DNA of 64,000 nt from Aphrocallistes beatrix (taxonomy: Eukaryota; Porifera; Hexactinellida; Sceptrulophora; Aphrocallistidae): NCBI GenBank assembly GCA_963281255.1, contig OY725488.1, forward strand, positions 7,351,524-7,415,523, read 5' to 3'. A model generated the notes under the pieces. That model searched no databases and had not been told where the DNA came from. It saw nothing but the letters and a program-made list of their open reading frames with translations. This document shows, in pieces, positions 17,981 through 28,463 of this stretch (position 1 is the first letter of the stretch; every line of letters starts with the position of its first letter). Both the position numbers and the translations under genes were made by a program.

Positions 17981-20556
17981 TCAGATGGGAGAGAGGCTTC
18001 TCTTCTGATGTGGAGTGAGGTCAGGATGCCAGATGTCTACGATAAGAATTATTCTGAGTGAGCTACTTTCCTGCCACACCTCATGCTCAAATGAATCATC
18101 AAATATCAACACCTTCCCTTCTTCCCACTTCCTAGTCAATCGAATTCACATCACAACGCTACTAATAGCATCACAAGAAAACAAACTTGAACGTACTTGG
18201 TATCGTTTCCAACTCGAATCCTGACTTTACGCGGGATAATGAGTCCTAGGTGCATCCTGAGTCTGCAGTTGCTAGGTCCGCAGTGGGGGAACACGTGTGT
18301 GCCAGGGTGCATCACGGAGAACTTTATCTAATAGCAACGTATTGAGTTACAAATACATTCTAGTTTAATCAGTACAAAGTTGAAGCATGCTCACTTGCCC
18401 CCTCGTACAGGATATCGCATCTGGCATCTTATCCAGGAGGTCGCACGTCCTTGGCGTCCTCTCACAAGCTCGAGCACTCTTCCTCCCCCGCTGATACAGA
18501 GTGTACTGCTTCCAGTCCCCAGTGTCCGTGAGTCCCTCTTCCTCCGGTTCAAACACGCCCTTCTCCTTGTCCAGAATTCCCCGGGCCTCTTCGAGGATAA
18601 CTCTCCAGGAGGTCTCCAGCTTCTGGATGTAACTAGTGAGATTAGCCAGTAAGGAGGTACTGCCTCTCCTCTCGCTCAGAGACATAATTCTTCGAGGCTC
18701 CTAATTCCACGCCAGGGTGCGGCACATGGGGCCTAGGCCGCAACTTCAAAGGCTGTGCCCAGTAAAATTTGACAAATTAGCATTGAGTGCCGCAACCCTC
18801 TCACGGAATAAACTGGAATTGCCGCACCCTAAAATTGTGCTGGCTACGCCTTTGATTCCACCACTGGAGAAGGTAAAATGTTAGTCCCCTCTTTATGGAA
18901 AGGATTATTCGAGAGAAAGCAAGCTAATATCTGGGTTTACAAGCTAATATCTGGGTTCATTGTTTAACGTCAATCTCTTCTCATAGCATGTATTATATAT
19001 TACCATGACCATGACCGTTCGCTCGTTTTGTTCACTCCACTCGTAAGATGATCAAATCCGTATTAGTTACTCACTCGTAATGGCCTGTATCCCGAGGTTT
19101 CCACCAGGGATGAGCTCTTAGTCTCGGCTCGTTATAGAGAGACCTCTGCCAGGCGGAGAGCAGCAGGCCTTCATTAGCTCCCTGCTGATAGTACTTGTAA
19201 GCCTATGATCAGGATGTGCCATTAAACGCAGGAATTACCAAGTATCACATACTAGTGTCTCACAAGCCTTACTTCTTCACGACGATCCAACTTGAGGAGA
19301 GAATCGCCAAGTTTGGCAAAAAACCTTCCTTCGTGACAATCTGCGTCTAGCTCCACCCCTCTGCTGATCTGGTTTACAGCTAATTCAAATTTATCGTCTG
19401 AGTGGCTGATGAAACCCAAGTGGCAGAGCGCCCTTCCGTTATCCTGCCACTTTTCAAGAACTCCTTCGAAAATCCTCTGAGCCTAAATAATCAATATCCT
19501 TAAAATCACACATACAAGTACTACACTGTTAGTTAGAATACAATGGCAACTACGGCTAATTTTGACGAGTGCCCCGTTTTTTCATGAAATTTCTCCACAT
19601 TATGTCCTGTTTTTTTTATTTCCTGTATAATATTTTTCTATTGCGTCCCGCTTTTATCATGGCTCAAGTTGGCACGTATGTAACTATATCATATGCACAT
19701 CACTGTATTGAACTGATTGAGAGACCTGTGCGTTCTGTCCAATGATGAGGTACTGGATCCCTAGCAAGTTCCTCCACTTAGCCACCTCAGGTTCTACCTC
19801 CATCAGCTTCTGATAGGCAGAGATGGATTTTTGTTTAAATCCACGGAACGAGGCTCTCGCTGCCAATCTTTCCAGAGCAGCCGCTCTCAGCCCAATCAGC
19901 ACTTCTCCCTCGGACATTCCCAGCTTAGAGTAAGCATCGATGCTTCTCTCTAACAGCTCATTACTCTGCTTGAGATCTGCCTGTCTGTCCAGGGAGCTAG
20001 CCAGTCCGAACTGAGCCCTGGCACTGTTCGGGTACTTCCTGGTCAGCTTTTCAAAGGAGGAAACTGCTCCTTCTACCAGCTTGTCCTGCCCTGCTTTAGC
20101 TGCAGCAGACAGGAGTTCGTCTTTGATGGAGAAGTCCAACCCCTCCGCCGGTGTAAGGGGGAGAGAGCCGAGGAAAGAGGAAGTCTCTTGGACGGATGTC
20201 TCACTACCTGCGGCTTCTGGAGTTCGAGGCACGACTCTTTCTTCTCCATATCCGATGCAATAGTTATTGTCTGCGTTGCAGTTAGCCACAAAAACTCCCA
20301 AAACAACTGCCAGGCAGAGTACAAGTAATCCCAGAGCCACATACTTGTAGGAGCTAGAACTTGATGCCGTCTTTCCTATAGCATTTTCTATAATAAGATC
20401 AGAACTCGAAGAAAATCTGATTGATAATTAAGCTGGATATAATATTGAGTATCTATAGAAGAGAGATGCACTATACTTACTGTACTACATCATACTTGTC
20501 TTGGAAAGGTGTGCTAACGCACTCTTCTTCTCTTTAGACTTCTGCTTGGGCGGCAT
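17981..20556 (-). CDS. ASPH: Aspartyl/asparaginyl beta-hydroxylase (ER membrane)
   Basis: Seven exons, 545 residues: 20556-20496, 20387-19726, 19482-19273, 19202-19075, 18689-18395, 18327-18197, 18131-17981. All junctions are GT-AG and the phases agree. It is a type II membrane protein: a Lys-rich cytosolic tail of about 35 residues, then a membrane span, then luminal TPR-like helices (about 95-300) and the C-terminal Asp_Arg_Hydrox domain. Fe(II) and 2-oxoglutarate sites are visible: VMHPGTHVFPHCGPSNCRLR holds the first His, DDSFEHEVW the second, and SLRIILIVDIWHPDLTP the 2-OG-binding Arg. The enzyme hydroxylates Asp/Asn in EGF-like domains in the ER lumen. It lacks the junctin/junctate acidic repeats of vertebrate isoforms. 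One intron holds a degenerate CCCG MITE. Confidence 0.95.
18711..18844. mobile_element. Possible small inverted-repeat element in an ASPH intron
   Basis: It begins GCCAGGGTGCGGCA and ends with a gapped inverse (TGCCGCACCCT, then GCTGGC). It lies in ASPH intron 4. No target duplication was found. Confidence 0.3.
19545..19680. mobile_element. CCCG-rich MITE, degenerate copy in an ASPH intron
   Basis: It shares ATGAAATTTCTCCACATTATG-like text, TTTTCTATTGCGTCCCGC and the end GTTGGCACGTATG with the intact copies. The left end is decayed and the interior is shortened. No target duplication is recognisable. Confidence 0.65.
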
Positions 20557-20828
20557 ATAACACGGTGTTCTATAATCACAGCTAAGCGGGAGTAATCCAT
20601 GATGATAAACAGAAACTGCTTGCTTTACAAGCGGTACGCGGATATTCTCAATTTTTATTATGTTGTTAAAGGAAATTTTCAGTCTAAAATGCCTTAGGAA
20701 TAACAGCCTAATTCCCCATCAGGTCCAAATTACATTCGATTCAACTTGGTAAGTGAGTCTCCTGTACACCTCAATAATAAAATACACACAAGATGGAGCG
20801 TGGAGATGACTCACAAATTAGACTGAAC

Positions 20829-22121
20829 CTAGACAGCGAGAGAGCGGATCCACTCGAAGTAGACCTGCTCCATGGTGTTGACTTTATTCTGCAGGTAGGC
20901 CTGACTGAGAAGCTTGATGAGGTCTGATCTCTCACCTGGATTTCTCTTCAGACACAAACACGTAAAATTTTTATACATTCTCGAGAAAGTGGTGTCAGGG
21001 AGCTCGGGGCAGTTGCCAGCCGCGATATTCTGGAGTATGTGAGTGTATTTCTTCACCGCTGGTACTGGGATGCCCCGCCCTGTCACCTTCTGCAGGTAGG
21101 CCCTGTTCAAGTCTTCAGACGAAGAGAATGAGAACGGATAGAACCCAGTGCTAGCCTCGATCAATACGACACCTAGGCTCCACACGTCTCCAGAGGACCC
21201 CACGCTGCCGGAGAACCTCTCGGGAGGGAGGTAGATGCGGGGGGAGAGCTTGCAGGTGGATTTCTCGGGGGAGAAGTTGATCAGCTCGTAGTCGGAGAGC
21301 TTCACGGCTCCGTACGAGTTGAAGAGGATGTTCTCCGGTTTCAGGTTCTTGTGCAGCGTGTCGTGGTCTCGCAGGAATTTGAGCCCGCGTATGACGCACA
21401 CTGCCACGTATGCGAGCGCGTCCTCGTTGATTCTATGGCACAGCGTGTCTAGGATGAGGCGCAGCGAGCCGATGTCCATGAACTCAGTGTAGAGGTCTAG
21501 AGTGAAGTGGGAGGCGAGTCTGTAGGAGTGGTCCATATTGGCCAGGAAGTAGCAGTACAGCCCCACGAGGTAGGGAGAAGTGGGGCGATGGAGCGCGTCC
21601 AGATCTTGGAGGGAGGCCGTCAGGCGAGACTGCTTCGCCTCTAGCTTCAGCCTCTTGTTGATCATCCAGACACGAGTGTTAGCGTTCAGGACTCTGGAGG
21701 TCTCGTCAGAGGAGAACTTGGCCAACTCAAACTTTGACTCGAACTGAGGAAGGTCTAAGTGGCTGTGAGAACTTTTGGAATATTCTTTCACAATTTTCTT
21801 TTTCTTCTCGATGAAGTCTTTGAGGGAGTTCCGCTCCTTGGTGGAGAACGCGGAGGAGTCAAGCTGGGCCTCTGTCGGGAGGTTAGCTAGCACCTCCTCG
21901 GCTTTGCTGAGCGAATTCAAAATAAAATTATGGACAGATCGACCGCCAGACTTTTTCGGGGTGGACCAATCTTCATCTAACTTTTCAACTGAATCGTGTC
22001 TGTCTGCCTCTTGTAGTCTGTGGGGGAATACAGGGGTGTTAGAGATGCTGTCCGTCATACAACTGCTAGAAAAATGTACAGACCCATCTAAATTTAAATA
22101 GAGACAGTATTGTATACACAT
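20829..22121 (-). CDS. MAP2K-like pseudokinase
   Basis: 430 residues in one exon; an inner ATG at 22058 would give 409 and is equally likely. Residues about 1-130 are Ser/Lys-rich with a helical stretch. Residues about 135-415 form a protein-kinase fold closest in layout to STE7/MAP2K kinases: YTEFMDIGSL in the hinge, LPPERF in place of APE, GDVWSLGVVLIE in the F helix, and CLKRNPGERS near the end. Two catalytic motifs are altered. The HRD loop reads HKNLKPENIL (catalytic Asp to Asn) and the DFG loop reads SDYE (Gly lost). The Gly-rich loop is also not recognisable. It is therefore probably catalytically inactive and acts as a scaffold or allosteric partner. The pathway is unknown. Confidence 0.75.
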   Translation of the reverse strand: MCIQYCLYLNLDGSVHFSSSCMTDSISNTPVFPHRLQEADRHDSVEKLDEDWSTPKKSGGRSVHNFILNSLSKAEEVLANLPTEAQLDSSAFSTKERNSLKDFIEKKKKIVKEYSKSSHSHLDLPQFESKFELAKFSSDETSRVLNANTRVWMINKRLKLEAKQSRLTASLQDLDALHRPTSPYLVGLYCYFLANMDHSYRLASHFTLDLYTEFMDIGSLRLILDTLCHRINEDALAYVAVCVIRGLKFLRDHDTLHKNLKPENILFNSYGAVKLSDYELINFSPEKSTCKLSPRIYLPPERFSGSVGSSGDVWSLGVVLIEASTGFYPFSFSSSEDLNRAYLQKVTGRGIPVPAVKKYTHILQNIAAGNCPELPDTTFSRMYKNFTCLCLKRNPGERSDLIKLLSQAYLQNKVNTMEQVYFEWIRSLAV

Positions 22122-22129
22122 AATTTAAT

Positions 22130-22975
22130 ACTCTAGGGGTCTGAATAAACGCCTCCCTCCCCCTCGCTTACTCCAACCCCCTTCCTCGTTAACTTTTGTC
22201 AATTGACTTCACAATTTTATCCAAACACAGCTTTCTGCTGTATGCTTTGTATCAGCTATTTTCCATCTGAATTCTATGGAATATTCTCTTCTAATCTGTT
22301 AGAAGAGATTAAAACTTTATATTTACGTATTTGTGCATCGTACGTGTACGCATATCGTGCACTTCCGAAAGCCTGTGTTGTCCCGGTTTTCGATTTGTCA
22401 AATATACTGTATCGATCGAGCATAGTTCGTGCCCCACAAATAAAACGTTTTAAGATAAATAATTTTAGTCCGAATGGAACAAGTATCCTCAATCATTAAG
22501 TTCTAGTATGCCGACTGCAAAGAGTGATACGGCGCTAGCACTATCTGACAAACCTGCTGTCTCGTCTTGTATAGTATACGCATACGTACACTATAGTGCT
22601 AGACAAATTTGGTGGTTTGGTGGCGATAGCCACCAAAACTCTGTCTGAGCGTGGTGGCTAAGTAAGCCACCAAATTTGGTCAAATATTGGTCTATAGCAT
22701 TTAGAACATTGTAAGTTCAGCTGTACATATCTCAATATTTTATTCTGGGGGGACAAGCCCCCAGACGGCCCAGAGAGTTTAATAACTCGTTCCAAAATAT
22801 TCAATGACGACATCGGTGTAAATGCTCTCTCTTCTTGAGTTGACGTTATTGTCACCTTTCTTATATTTTAAATTTTACCTCTACATCGACTCTGCGGACA
22901 TGAAGCGTTCGCAAGTCTCACCCGTATAATCGGACGTTTAGAGTTGCGTATTACTGTAACTCGATTGTATAATAT
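22130..22975. other. Intergenic region with a double hairpin
   Basis: No gene is seen. At 22616-22637 TTTGGTGGC and GCCACCAAA flank a GATA loop. At 22652-22672 TGGTGGCT and AGCCACCA form a second hairpin with the same core. Together they look like a small foldback element, probably a transposon remnant. Confidence 0.45.
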
Positions 22976-23776
22976 CTATTTCAGGAGATTTCTTATCCAG
23001 TAAAAAGCTTGATCGTAAATTCCTAAGAAAATAGCCCCGCCTAAAGATATCCCTACCACTCGAGGGCCCATCCCGGAGAAGAGAGCCAAGACTCCCTCTC
23101 TCTGCAATATCCCCACCAGTACGGAGGCAATAGAGATCCCTGATTCGCTACTAAGCATTATCCGCGTCTTAGCTACATCGATGGGAGTAGTGACGGCCGC
23201 TGCTACTCCTCCCGATAAAGCCCCGGCGAGAGCAGACTGCCACGGCGTGAGCTTGTCACTGTCCCGCCTGAGCAGATCTTTGAGGTACTCCCACAGAGGG
23301 TACTGCACCAGGGAGAAAGGAATCTCTCGAACGACGGTAGCAGCGTATCCCCGGTACATTCCCGTCCATCCCGCTTCTCGGAATGTGGACCTCAAAACTT
23401 GGAAGCTGGATGAATGCGTGTTAACTTGCGCGCGCTGTTTCACGAGGTCGCAAGGGACTCGCAACAGACACGCGGCGGCCTCCCCTGCACTCGCCGCGAT
23501 CATATTCAGTGGCACGCTAGCCTGGGATCTGTCATCCAGTCTGCTACGAACTATTTCGTAGGTCAGGAAGAAGGTGGCAGCGGAGGGCATGGAACCCATC
23601 AGGAGAGGACCGATGCCTGCGTAGAGGCGGGAGAAACCTCCCGATTTTGGGAACCCTTGCTGACTCTGGAGACGAGTCTTGATGGTATCGATTGGAAAGA
23701 GAATTGCATCCACGCTAAATCCAGACACAGCGCCACCCGTCAGAGCGGCGATTGCAGATGAGCGAGACAAACTCAT
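22976..23776 (-). CDS. SLC25A26: Mitochondrial S-adenosylmethionine carrier
   Basis: 266 residues, intronless, the usual length for this carrier. It moves SAM into mitochondria in exchange for S-adenosylhomocysteine. Three mitochondrial-carrier repeats are present, each with a P-x-[DE]-x-x-[KR]-x-[RK] signature: FPIDTIKTRLQ (about 27), VPCDLVKQRAQ (about 107) and TPIDVAKTRIM (about 196). The second repeat's RVPCDLVKQR and the following VREIPFSLVQYPLWE match the SAM-carrier subfamily rather than other SLC25 members. Six membrane helices are expected. It supplies methyl donor for mitochondrial rRNA, tRNA and ubiquinone methylation. Confidence 0.93.
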   Translation of the reverse strand: MSLSRSSAIAALTGGAVSGFSVDAILFPIDTIKTRLQSQQGFPKSGGFSRLYAGIGPLLMGSMPSAATFFLTYEIVRSRLDDRSQASVPLNMIAASAGEAAACLLRVPCDLVKQRAQVNTHSSSFQVLRSTFREAGWTGMYRGYAATVVREIPFSLVQYPLWEYLKDLLRRDSDKLTPWQSALAGALSGGVAAAVTTPIDVAKTRIMLSSESGISIASVLVGILQREGVLALFSGMGPRVVGISLGGAIFLGIYDQAFYWIRNLLK

Positions 23777-24735
23777 CTGATCGGAAACTAATACGGCTAA
23801 TCAGTCCTGAATTTCACTATAATTATCCCCATGACTAAAAGTATTGTTTTATTCTTATAATGTACTCTAAGTACGTAGTTCATACTCCCTAAGTGAATCT
23901 TCGTATCCCCATCCTTTATCTAGTTTTCTGATCAATTACCGACCATCGCTTTTTCCCAAATCCCCAATATTTGCAACGATTTGTCTTTTTGTACAGTTCT
24001 GGAGTTGAGGTCTTCTCCTTTATATCTAATAGACCGAAACTTATAATTATATAACAATTATTGTTATTAAATATACATTTTATTGAGTAATTTGTTCCTA
24101 TGATTAAAATAAAAATTGTTAATATCTTTTTTTTAACAAATGAGTAAAAATAATCGTAAAATAACTTTAAAATAGTATTTGCAATTCAGCTTTCGGAAAT
24201 TAAATTGTATCTACTAGTATGAGTACGCAAGTATAAGTATCAACTCATTTTCTACACTTGTTTCATAAAAGCACCCATTGAAATGTCTGCTGGTTGAATT
24301 GATTTCACTCTGTAAGATGGGGCAAACTTTGGAAAGTTACACCCCAAACCAGCACCTTACGGTTCTTGTACGGGATTAAGGGAATCCATCAGGACGGCAT
24401 CAATCGTTACGGTATAAATTACCGTTCAATCTTGCTGGTACCTGACCAGATGTAACCAAGGGCTGCCCACTAAACTCCTGGCAGGCCCGCTAGGACCTTA
24501 TATTAGTCGTTTTAGGTATTTACAAGACCTCCGCAGGCCCAGCTGGCTACGCCCCTGCAGAAGATCAATCAAGTGGCCAGAACTCAAATTTTGGGAGGGC
24601 AAAAGTTGTAAATTTATTTTTACATCAATCTACTCATGCAAACAAGAAAAATAAATCTACTTTGCTAGCATGATACAATCTCAAAATCTACTATGATACA
24701 AACATAAATCCAAAAAATAATATTACATTAGCGTG
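23777..24735. other. Intergenic region with hAT-like end remnant
   Basis: No gene is seen. Near 24535-24560 the text GCTGGCTACGCCCCTG is the inverse of the common hAT-type end CAGGGGCGTAGCCAG. I could not find a matching left end. The rest is AT-rich. Confidence 0.4.
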
Positions 24736-27700
24736 TTAGTGTGCATCCCACCATCCTGTAATATTACAATCTTTATTGTACTGATGAACCTCAAGCTTTT
24801 TGTCGAGGTTCGGAACCAACTGATCCTTGGTAAGTGGCTTGTAGGCGAGAGGATCGTTTCCTTCCGTGTCTATATGCTCCTCAATGGCCTGGCGCTCGTA
24901 GGTGTTGCCATAGGGTGTCTGCACGGGGTCCAAGAATATCTCTGCGCACAACGGGCATACGATGCTTGCAGGAATGACTGAATGCGCTGCTTCTTCTTCA
25001 GATACGAACTCGGCGCGCCAGTCCTCTAGAGACTTAGTGCAATGATGCACACACCAATTCTCTGCCATCTGGTTGTACTCCTGGCGCCGGCTGAAGTACT
25101 CCTCTGCCATGTTACTGTCCAGAGGGTCCCCGGGCTCTGGCTCACACAGCAGTCCGAATACGCAATCCATGAGCGCGCGGAACTCCATGTCACTGGTGTA
25201 GTTACGTCCGAACACGCTGTGGCAGATACGGCCGCTGCTGTTGATATTGCAGTGGTAGATGGGCGTTATGAACCTCACTTCCGGCGGAGCCTCGGGGTAG
25301 GCGAGAGGAAACCGGACGTAGAGGAGAAAAGCGGCGCTCTGGTAGGGAGTGAACTCAGGGCCTGTGAGCAGCATCCTCCAGAACCCAACATCGTTCTCGT
25401 TGGGGTAGATCTCGAGGTTAGGGTGCTTCTCTCGCTGCATGATAGCGAGCTCCTTGAGGATTCTCCTCACTCTCCGCTCATCCCCTCCCGCCCCTGGCCC
25501 CACGGGCCCAGACGCCGCGCGGTGCAGCTTGGTGCGGACTGAGACGACGGGGGCGCTGAGCTCCAGGGGGATGAGACGGGGAGGCTTCTCGTGGTACTTG
25601 TAGAGAGTGGGGTTCTCCAGTCGGCGCAGGAAGGCTTCGTCGAGGGAGTCCAGCTGGCACAATGGCTTGCATTGCCTGCTGGCTAGCGTGAGCACCTCCT
25701 CCATCTCGAACAGCTTGAGGGCCTCTGTCAGGGAAGGGGGCAAGAAGCAGCAGCCTCCGGTGGCCAGGGATATTGACTTCATCTTGCGGTTTCCGTACCC
25801 GATCAGCACGGAGTCCACCGTGACACCGCTCTCCATAGCCAGGCGAGCAGTGTGGAGAGGAGACTTCTTCGAGAGGCAGTCTTCCCCATCCGTCAGACAG
25901 ATAATCCTCTTCCTGCACCCGGGGTACCTTCCCATGAACTCCGTCAGCTGTCGGATCCCTTCGATGATTGCGTCATAGAGCTTGGTTCGGCCCTCTGCCA
26001 CTACGATGTCCACCTTCTGCTTGAACCTCTCGAAGAGTTCGGTCACGCGGCTGTGCACCTTGATGTCTGTGGCGAACAGAGTCAGGCCTATCACGTTGTG
26101 GAGGTTGTAGGCCATGGAGCGGTTGGCGAAGGCGTGGAACAGCTGCTTCACAGCCTGGAGGCGCGTCATCCCGTGCTCGTACTCCTCATCCATCGACCAA
26201 CTCACGTCCAGGAGGACGATGATCGCCTCCTCAGGGGGGCGTGTGATCACCTCCGGGGGTGCTAGAATCTCCAAAATAGGCTCTGCTGCCTTCACATCTG
26301 AGGTGCTACCTGTCCTCCCTCCTCCTCCTCCCCCTCCCCCAGATCCAGACCCCATCTTGTTGGCGAGCTCGTCAGGGTTCTTGTCACACTCGTTTCCCTG
26401 CGCGGGGTCGTAGAAGATGTAGTCGCTGCCTGGGGTTCCACACGCGTTCCTCTCCAGGTACACGATCACGTGGCCCTCCGTGTTGGTGGTCAGTCGGTAC
26501 GTGCTGGTAGTGGACTTGAGTTGAAGCGGTTCGACAATCTCCAGACATTTTAGTTTGCCCATTTTGTCTAGCAGCTCGGCCCAGGAGCAGGTGATGTGTG
26601 GAGTTGTAACCATAGGCAGCTCGCAGAGAGAGCTCCCTCCCTTATTCCACACCATCGCTTCCTTCTCTTCAGTCACACTCATCAGTAGGCGCATGCACTT
26701 CTTGCTCGCTGTGATCTGTCCGAGTGTCACATGCGCTACATCCACACCTGGAACCGTGTCCTTGTTCCGAATCGCCTCCTCCAGTTTTTCCCTCTCGTAC
26801 AAGAACTGAGATCCGGGGAGGCAGACGGGGTGCTTCAGTCTCTCCTTGGTCATACAGCAGCTGAGGTCGGTCTGCGTGTACTCTTCAGAGCTCTTGTCCG
26901 AGTCCTTACACTCAGACATCAAAAAGGCCCAGCACTCACAAGACTTCTCGAAAACGCGGTCATTAGCAGCTCCCCCCGTCCCTACGTCGGAGGGGAGGAG
27001 GGAGCGGAAGAGAAGGTACAGTCCCTCTTGGATGGCCACCTTCTGAGGGAAAGAGAGGGTGCGCTTACGGAAGAGACGGTCCAAGGCTGAGACGAGAGGG
27101 GAGCACTTGGTGAGTCTCCGGATGTGCCCGAGCACTCGGTTGATCCTGGCAGTGGTCTCGGACACGAAGTGCATGGCGACCACGTAGAGGACGGAGTTGA
27201 ATAGGGAGAGGCCCTGCTCGGACTGGCTCACGAGGGGGAGACAGAGACGAGAGCAGAAGTTCTGAGACCAAGAGCTCACCCATGTCACACCATAAAACCA
27301 CATGTGCAGTGTGGCGTGCTTGCATATGCCGTACACCTGCAGCAGCGTGTTGTCGGGCTTGATGGGTTTCCCCGCGTACGTGAGCTTGATGGAGGGGGTG
27401 GGGATCTGCAGCTTGCTGTAGAGCTTCTGCCTGACGGTGTTCCCCGTGTCGCTAGCCAGGTCCACGCTGATGACGTAGGTGCGGTTGTACTTGACGAATA
27501 TCTGCGTAGCCCCGGAGTCCGGGTGCAGCTCAGGGAGGCTCTGCGTCTTCACCATGCTAGCCTTGCAGGGGAGAGCCAGCACCAGGTCTCCGTCTGAGAA
27601 GTGCCACTCCCCCAGCGACTTGTCGTAGTTCTGCGTGTCCGGAGCCAGGGGGTAGCCCTCTGGCGCGAACAGCTCAACTGTCACCCCGGCCCCGAGTCGC

Positions 27701-28164
27701 TCCTGATCAGTGATCAGCTGTTTCAGCTGACCGTAGGTAGTACTCTCGAAGTCCAGTCCGCTGATGTCTCTTCTCTCCGGCTGGAGTCCCCTGTAGATGT
27801 GGTAGTTGAGGCTGTTCTTCCCTGGCACGATGGAGAGGGAGTCCATTGGGGTGGCTCCGCTGGGGGGAGAGGATACTTGAGCTGGAGGTGCAGAAGGTAT
27901 TTTGTCCAAGAGAAGAGGAGGGGCGGAAGGAACTGCAGGGGAGGGGGCGATAGGCATAGCCAGGTCAGGCGCGATGTCTGGAATCTTAGATACTGCCTGG
28001 AAAAACTTGTTTTTCTGTATCTTCTTCATTCCCATCGCGTCCAGGTCTTCCCCTTCTACATACTTGAGGTCTGTTAGCGAGGACACTCCTAGGTCTCCTA
28101 TCTTGTCCACGAACGTTTGGAGACGTAGGTCAGTGAGGAACTCGACCACCTTTTCAAAAGACAT
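24736..28164 (-). CDS. SAM-Ubl-VWA-E2(UBC)-U-box fusion protein
   Basis: 1,142 residues in one long GC-rich exon. Order: SAM domain (about 1-62), Pro-rich linker (66-110), Ubl-like fold (about 117-200), a clearer Ubl (about 220-293), and a helical region (295-420). A divergent U-box-like segment follows (about 432-500; LSCCMTKERLKHPVCLPGSQ), then a Gly tract (608-616). VWA is at about 646-830 with an intact MIDAS (DVSWS 653-657, Thr727, Asp759). A ubiquitin-conjugating (E2) domain is at about 897-1045 with active-site Cys981 in GRICHSV. A canonical U-box is at about 1066-1137 (CPLCAEIFLDPVQTPYGNTYER). The HPN motif of the E2 reads His971-Cys972-Asn973, so the Pro is lost but the catalytic Asn is kept. 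E2 and E3 in one chain suggest a self-contained ubiquitin ligase whose targets are picked by the VWA or SAM parts; that role is inference. I know of no standard gene name. Confidence 0.9.
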   Translation of the reverse strand: MSFEKVVEFLTDLRLQTFVDKIGDLGVSSLTDLKYVEGEDLDAMGMKKIQKNKFFQAVSKIPDIAPDLAMPIAPSPAVPSAPPLLLDKIPSAPPAQVSSPPSGATPMDSLSIVPGKNSLNYHIYRGLQPERRDISGLDFESTTYGQLKQLITDQERLGAGVTVELFAPEGYPLAPDTQNYDKSLGEWHFSDGDLVLALPCKASMVKTQSLPELHPDSGATQIFVKYNRTYVISVDLASDTGNTVRQKLYSKLQIPTPSIKLTYAGKPIKPDNTLLQVYGICKHATLHMWFYGVTWVSSWSQNFCSRLCLPLVSQSEQGLSLFNSVLYVVAMHFVSETTARINRVLGHIRRLTKCSPLVSALDRLFRKRTLSFPQKVAIQEGLYLLFRSLLPSDVGTGGAANDRVFEKSCECWAFLMSECKDSDKSSEEYTQTDLSCCMTKERLKHPVCLPGSQFLYEREKLEEAIRNKDTVPGVDVAHVTLGQITASKKCMRLLMSVTEEKEAMVWNKGGSSLCELPMVTTPHITCSWAELLDKMGKLKCLEIVEPLQLKSTTSTYRLTTNTEGHVIVYLERNACGTPGSDYIFYDPAQGNECDKNPDELANKMGSGSGGGGGGGGRTGSTSDVKAAEPILEILAPPEVITRPPEEAIIVLLDVSWSMDEEYEHGMTRLQAVKQLFHAFANRSMAYNLHNVIGLTLFATDIKVHSRVTELFERFKQKVDIVVAEGRTKLYDAIIEGIRQLTEFMGRYPGCRKRIICLTDGEDCLSKKSPLHTARLAMESGVTVDSVLIGYGNRKMKSISLATGGCCFLPPSLTEALKLFEMEEVLTLASRQCKPLCQLDSLDEAFLRRLENPTLYKYHEKPPRLIPLELSAPVVSVRTKLHRAASGPVGPGAGGDERRVRRILKELAIMQREKHPNLEIYPNENDVGFWRMLLTGPEFTPYQSAAFLLYVRFPLAYPEAPPEVRFITPIYHCNINSSGRICHSVFGRNYTSDMEFRALMDCVFGLLCEPEPGDPLDSNMAEEYFSRRQEYNQMAENWCVHHCTKSLEDWRAEFVSEEEAAHSVIPASIVCPLCAEIFLDPVQTPYGNTYERQAIEEHIDTEGNDPLAYKPLTKDQLVPNLDKKLEVHQYNKDCNITGWWDAH

Positions 28165-28463
28165 TACGAGTCAGTCTAGTACAATGTGCATACAAAGATT
28201 ATTAGTTAGGTTACACAAGCAGTAATGTAAAGTATTAAAACAATCTTAAATGTAGAACATAGGCATCGCAGTCGCTATTAATAGAACATAAAATCAGTCA
28301 TCCATACGCGAAGAAATCCCGAGTTCTTGAACTCGAATCATTTCCAGGATTTCTTGAAGAAGGAAATCCATTATGTGATTTGAGAAATCATCTGAAGCTC
28401 AATTCGGAAACTCATCTAGAATATTATAATTGTAAAGTGTTGATATTCAAATAAAAAACCCCC

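Noticed and set aside
25042..25542. 166-codon open frame antisense to the E2-E3 fusion gene, and similar frames at 25478-25978, 26731-27090, 27304-28077
   Set aside because: Shadows of a long GC-rich gene. They show no domain and have the biased composition expected from the reverse strand.
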